NCBI RefSeq assembly: GCF_003002095.1
Contig: NZ_PVZC01000003.1
Coordinates: forward strand, 620,001-684,000
Source: Allonocardiopsis opalescens
GTDB taxonomy: Bacteria > Actinomycetota > Actinomycetes > Streptosporangiales > Streptosporangiaceae
Reading direction: 5' to 3'
DNA: 64,000 nucleotides
Shown here: positions 61,271 through 64,000 of the stretch, in pieces
Layout: each line of letters begins with the position of its first letter
Position numbering within the stretch: the first letter of the stretch is position 1
The notes under the pieces: model-generated
What the model saw: the letters and a program-made list of their open reading frames with translations, nothing else
What the model was told of the DNA's origin: nothing
Database searches by the model: none
Made by a program: the position numbers and the translations under genes

Positions 61271-62287
61271 ATGGACATATTTCTCACCGGCGGCAGCGGT
61301 TTCGCCGGACAGCACATGATCACTCGGCTGGTCGCCGACGGCCACACCGTGCGGGCGCTGGCCCGCAGCCCTGAGGCCGCGCGGAAAGTGGAGCAGGCCG
61401 GAGCGGCGCCCGTCCTCGGCGACCTCACCGACCTGCGCGGGCCGGAAGGCGGCGGCACGCCCACCGGAGCACCGGCGCCGGCCTGGCCGGCCGTCCTGGA
61501 CCGGTGCGAAGCCGTGGTCCACTCGGCCGCCCGGATGGAGTTCTGGGGGCCGGACGCCGGCTTCGAGCGCGACAACCACCGGCCGACCGTCGCCCTGTTC
61601 GCCGCCGCGGCCGCCGCCGGCGTCAAGCGGTTCGTGCTCATCAGCGCCGCCGCCGTCTCGACCGACCGGCGCAGCGAGCCCGCGGTGGTCGACGAGGCGA
61701 CGCCGACCGGCCGGCCGCTCATCGCCTACGGCCGGGTCAAGCTGGCGACAGAGCGGGCGCTGGCGGACACCGCCACCCCCGGGATGGCGCTGATCACCCT
61801 GCGGCCCCCGTTCATCTGGGGCAAGGGGATGACGACGCTGCGCGAGACGGCGGAAGCGGCGGCCGGCGGCGGCTTCGCCTGGATCGACGACGGACGCCAT
61901 GTCATGGACTTCGTCCACGTCGGCAACCTCGCCGCCGCGGTGGCGGCCGCGCTGAGCCGCGGCCGGGACCGCGGGGTCTACTACGTCACCGACGGCGCGC
62001 CGATGCGGATCCGGGACTTCTTCACCCCGGTCCTGGCCACCATGGGCGCCGACGTCAGCGGGGCGCGGAGCTTCCCGCTCGCGGTCGCCGCGCCGCTCGC
62101 CTGGGTCCTCGACCGGGTGTGGCGGCTGCTGCGCCGCCCCACCCCGCCGCCGCTGTACGACTGGCTGGTTGCGATCATGGGGCGCGACCGCAGCTACGAC
62201 ATCAGCAGGGCCCGCGCCGAACTGGCCTACCGGCCGAGCGTGAGCTTCTCGGAGGGGCTGGAGGGTCTGCAGGCGTCGGTGCGGTAG
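61271..62287 (+). CDS. NAD(P)-dependent epimerase/dehydratase (SDR)
   Basis: 338 residues. Extended SDR: N-terminal TGGSGFAG dinucleotide motif (Gly7, Gly10, Gly13), catalytic YGRVK, then LRPPFIWGKGM and a C-terminal part that resembles 3-beta-HSD-like reductases. Substrate unknown. ATG with GGAG upstream; the frame to 61181 is not needed. Divergent from the XRE regulator. Confidence 0.9.
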   Translation: MDIFLTGGSGFAGQHMITRLVADGHTVRALARSPEAARKVEQAGAAPVLGDLTDLRGPEGGGTPTGAPAPAWPAVLDRCEAVVHSAARMEFWGPDAGFERDNHRPTVALFAAAAAAGVKRFVLISAAAVSTDRRSEPAVVDEATPTGRPLIAYGRVKLATERALADTATPGMALITLRPPFIWGKGMTTLRETAEAAAGGGFAWIDDGRHVMDFVHVGNLAAAVAAALSRGRDRGVYYVTDGAPMRIRDFFTPVLATMGADVSGARSFPLAVAAPLAWVLDRVWRLLRRPTPPPLYDWLVAIMGRDRSYDISRARAELAYRPSVSFSEGLEGLQASVR

Positions 62288-62348
62288 CCGCGCTCCCCGC
62301 GCCGCCACTCGGCATTACCGGCAGGTAGCCAAGGCGGCGGGACGCACC

Positions 62349-62354
62349 TACCAT
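62349..62354 (+). promoter_or_regulatory. gabD2 -10 element (leaderless)
   Basis: TACCAT ends six bases before the ATG at 62361 (TCCGGC spacer). No Shine-Dalgarno. Confidence 0.5.
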
Positions 62355-62360
62355 TCCGGC

Positions 62361-63965
62361 ATGGCTCTGGACCCCACGCCGCACGCCGCGTCCGCCCCGT
62401 CCGACCCCGGTACCTCCGCACGCGAGCCGCTGGACCGGGCACTGCTCGACCGGCTGCGCGCGAAGGCGGCCGGCGGCGGGGCGGGCACCGTCACCACCAC
62501 GGTGCCCTTCACCGGCGAGCCGCTGGTGGAGCTGCCGCTGGCCGACGCCGGCGACGTGGCGGCCGCCTTCGAACGGGCGCGGCGCGCTCAGCGCGCCTGG
62601 GCGCGGCTCGCCCCGCGCGACCGCGTCGCCCCGTTCGTGCGCTTCCACGACCTGGTGCTGCGGCGGCAGCACGAGATCCTGGACATCGTCCAGTGGGAGA
62701 CCGGCAAGGCGCGCAAGCACGCCTTCGAGGAGGTCTACGACGCCGCGGCGGGCACCCTGTTCAGCGCGCGGCGCGCGCCCGGCCTGCTGGCCAGGCGGCG
62801 CCACCCCGGCGCGCTGCCGCTGGCCACCCGCACCTACGAGTTCCGCCGGCCCAAGGGCGTGGTGAGCGTCATCACGCCGTGGAACTACCCGCTCAGCCTG
62901 CCCGTCGGCGATGCCGTGCCCGCGCTGCTGGCCGGGAACGCGGTCGTCGCCAAGCCCGACACCCAGACGGCGCTCGCCACCCTGTGGTCCATCGAGCTGC
63001 TGGAGGAGGCGGGCCTGCCCGAAGGGCTCTGGCAGGTCGTGCTGGGCGAGCCCGCCGAGATCGGCGGCCCGCTGGTCGAGCACGCCGACCACATCGCCTT
63101 CACCGGCTCCACCCGGTCCGGCGCGCAGGTGGCGCGGGAGGCGGCCGGGCGGCTCAAGGGCGTGTCGCTCGAACTCGGCGGCAAGAACCCCGCCGTCGTC
63201 CGCTCCGACGCCGACCTGGACTGGACGGTCGAGGGCGTGCTGCGCGGCTGCTTCACCAACGCCGGGCAGCTGTGCATCTCGATGGAGCGCGTCTACGTCC
63301 ACGAGGGGGTCTACGACGCCTTCGTCTCGCGCTTCGTGCGCGCCGTGGAGTCGATGCGGCTCGGCGCGGACCTCGACTTCACCGCCGACATGGGCTCGCT
63401 CACCTACCAGCGGCAGCTGGAGGCCGTCGAGCGGCACGTCGAGGACGCCCGCGCCAAGGGGGTGCGGGTGCTCGCGGGCGGCCGGGCCCGCCCCGACCTC
63501 GGCCCGCTGTTCTACGAGCCGACCGTGCTCGAAGGCGTCACCGAGGAGATGGCGGTCTGCGCCGAGGAGACCTTCGGCCCGGTCGTCGCCCTCTACCGGG
63601 TGCGCGACGACGACGAGGCCGTCGAGCACGCCAACGCCACCGGCTACGGGCTGAACGCCAGCGTGTGGACCCGCGACGTCCCCGGCGGCCGCCGCCTGGC
63701 CGAGCGGCTGGAGGCGGGCACCGTCAACATCAACGACGGCTACGGCGCCGCCTTCGCCAGCTACGGCGCCCCCATGGGCGGTATGAAGCGCTCGGGCCTC
63801 GGCCGTCGCCACGGTGCCGAGGGGCTGCTCCGCTACACCGAGGCGCAGACCATCGCCAGCCAGCACTACGTGCCGCTGTCGGGGCCGCCCGGGATGCGCG
63901 GCGACACCTACGCGGCGGTCCTCACCGCCGTGCAGCGGCTGGCGAAGCGGCTGCGGATCAGGTAG
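62361..63965 (+). CDS. gabD2: Succinate-semialdehyde dehydrogenase-type aldehyde dehydrogenase
   Basis: 534 residues. Aldehyde dehydrogenase fold: NAD(P)-binding TPWNYPL and FTGSTRSG, catalytic Glu in LELGGKNPAVV and Cys305 in GQLCIS, C-terminal SYGAPMGGMKRSGLGRRHG. Length and termini match actinobacterial GabD2 (succinate-semialdehyde or related substrate). TACCAT precedes the ATG by six bases without a ribosome binding site, so probably leaderless. The 35 bases after the stop show nothing. Confidence 0.9.
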   Translation: MALDPTPHAASAPSDPGTSAREPLDRALLDRLRAKAAGGGAGTVTTTVPFTGEPLVELPLADAGDVAAAFERARRAQRAWARLAPRDRVAPFVRFHDLVLRRQHEILDIVQWETGKARKHAFEEVYDAAAGTLFSARRAPGLLARRRHPGALPLATRTYEFRRPKGVVSVITPWNYPLSLPVGDAVPALLAGNAVVAKPDTQTALATLWSIELLEEAGLPEGLWQVVLGEPAEIGGPLVEHADHIAFTGSTRSGAQVAREAAGRLKGVSLELGGKNPAVVRSDADLDWTVEGVLRGCFTNAGQLCISMERVYVHEGVYDAFVSRFVRAVESMRLGADLDFTADMGSLTYQRQLEAVERHVEDARAKGVRVLAGGRARPDLGPLFYEPTVLEGVTEEMAVCAEETFGPVVALYRVRDDDEAVEHANATGYGLNASVWTRDVPGGRRLAERLEAGTVNINDGYGAAFASYGAPMGGMKRSGLGRRHGAEGLLRYTEAQTIASQHYVPLSGPPGMRGDTYAAVLTAVQRLAKRLRIR

Positions 63966-64000
63966 CCGGAATTTTCTTCGCTCCGGATGTCGAGAACGCG

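Overview
The window is a chromosomal segment of a very GC-rich actinomycete. GTG and ATG starts are mixed and almost all third codon positions are G or C. The gene content and order (ribosomal cluster, alr, t6A genes, groESL, guaB/guaB3, glpD) resemble Streptomyces and the Nocardiopsaceae/Streptosporangiales; I favour the latter but cannot prove it. I see no rRNA, tRNA, CRISPR array, transposase, phage gene or replication origin.

Bases 1-15600 carry the back half of the S10 operon (rplB partial to rpsQ), the spc operon (rplN to rplO, secY, adk, map) and the alpha operon (infA, rpmJ, rpsM, rpsK, rpoA, rplQ). The cluster is broken by structured spacers after rpsQ, rpsZ, rplO and rpsK. A DUF1707-type protein and a Uma2-family protein sit between map and infA. 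rpsD is not between rpsK and rpoA. truA follows. A NAD-dependent formate dehydrogenase with a divergent LysR regulator, plus a proline-rich membrane protein, then separates this block from rplM-rpsI-glmM.

Bases 23700-41500 are cell-wall and tRNA-modification housekeeping: a lipoprotein, coaA, glmS, nnrE/nnrD fusion, alr, tsaE, tsaB, rimI and tsaD, interspersed with hydrolases, an Eis-like acetyltransferase and a PrsW-type membrane protease. Several of these genes (coaA, glmS, eis-like, a GNAT, tsaB, and gabD2 further on) have a TANNNT hexamer only 6-8 bp before the start codon and no Shine-Dalgarno sequence, so they are probably leaderless.

Bases 41500-53700 hold a long coiled-coil protein with twelve tandem heptads, a methyltransferase, groES-groEL1 under a CIRCE operator, a LuxR-type regulator, guaB, the Cys-less paralogue guaB3, and glpD. 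Bases 53700-64000 hold an epoxide-hydrolase-like protein, a secreted protein, an intact Hen1-Pnkp RNA-repair cassette, an XRE regulator divergent from an SDR epimerase-like gene, and a succinate-semialdehyde-type dehydrogenase.

The most interesting items are the Hen1-Pnkp cassette, the leaderless gene set, the GGTCTA repeats at the glmS promoter, the heptad/hendecad coiled-coil protein, the PrsW-type protein with an unassigned N-terminal domain, and several strong hairpins or palindromes that annotation would normally leave blank.
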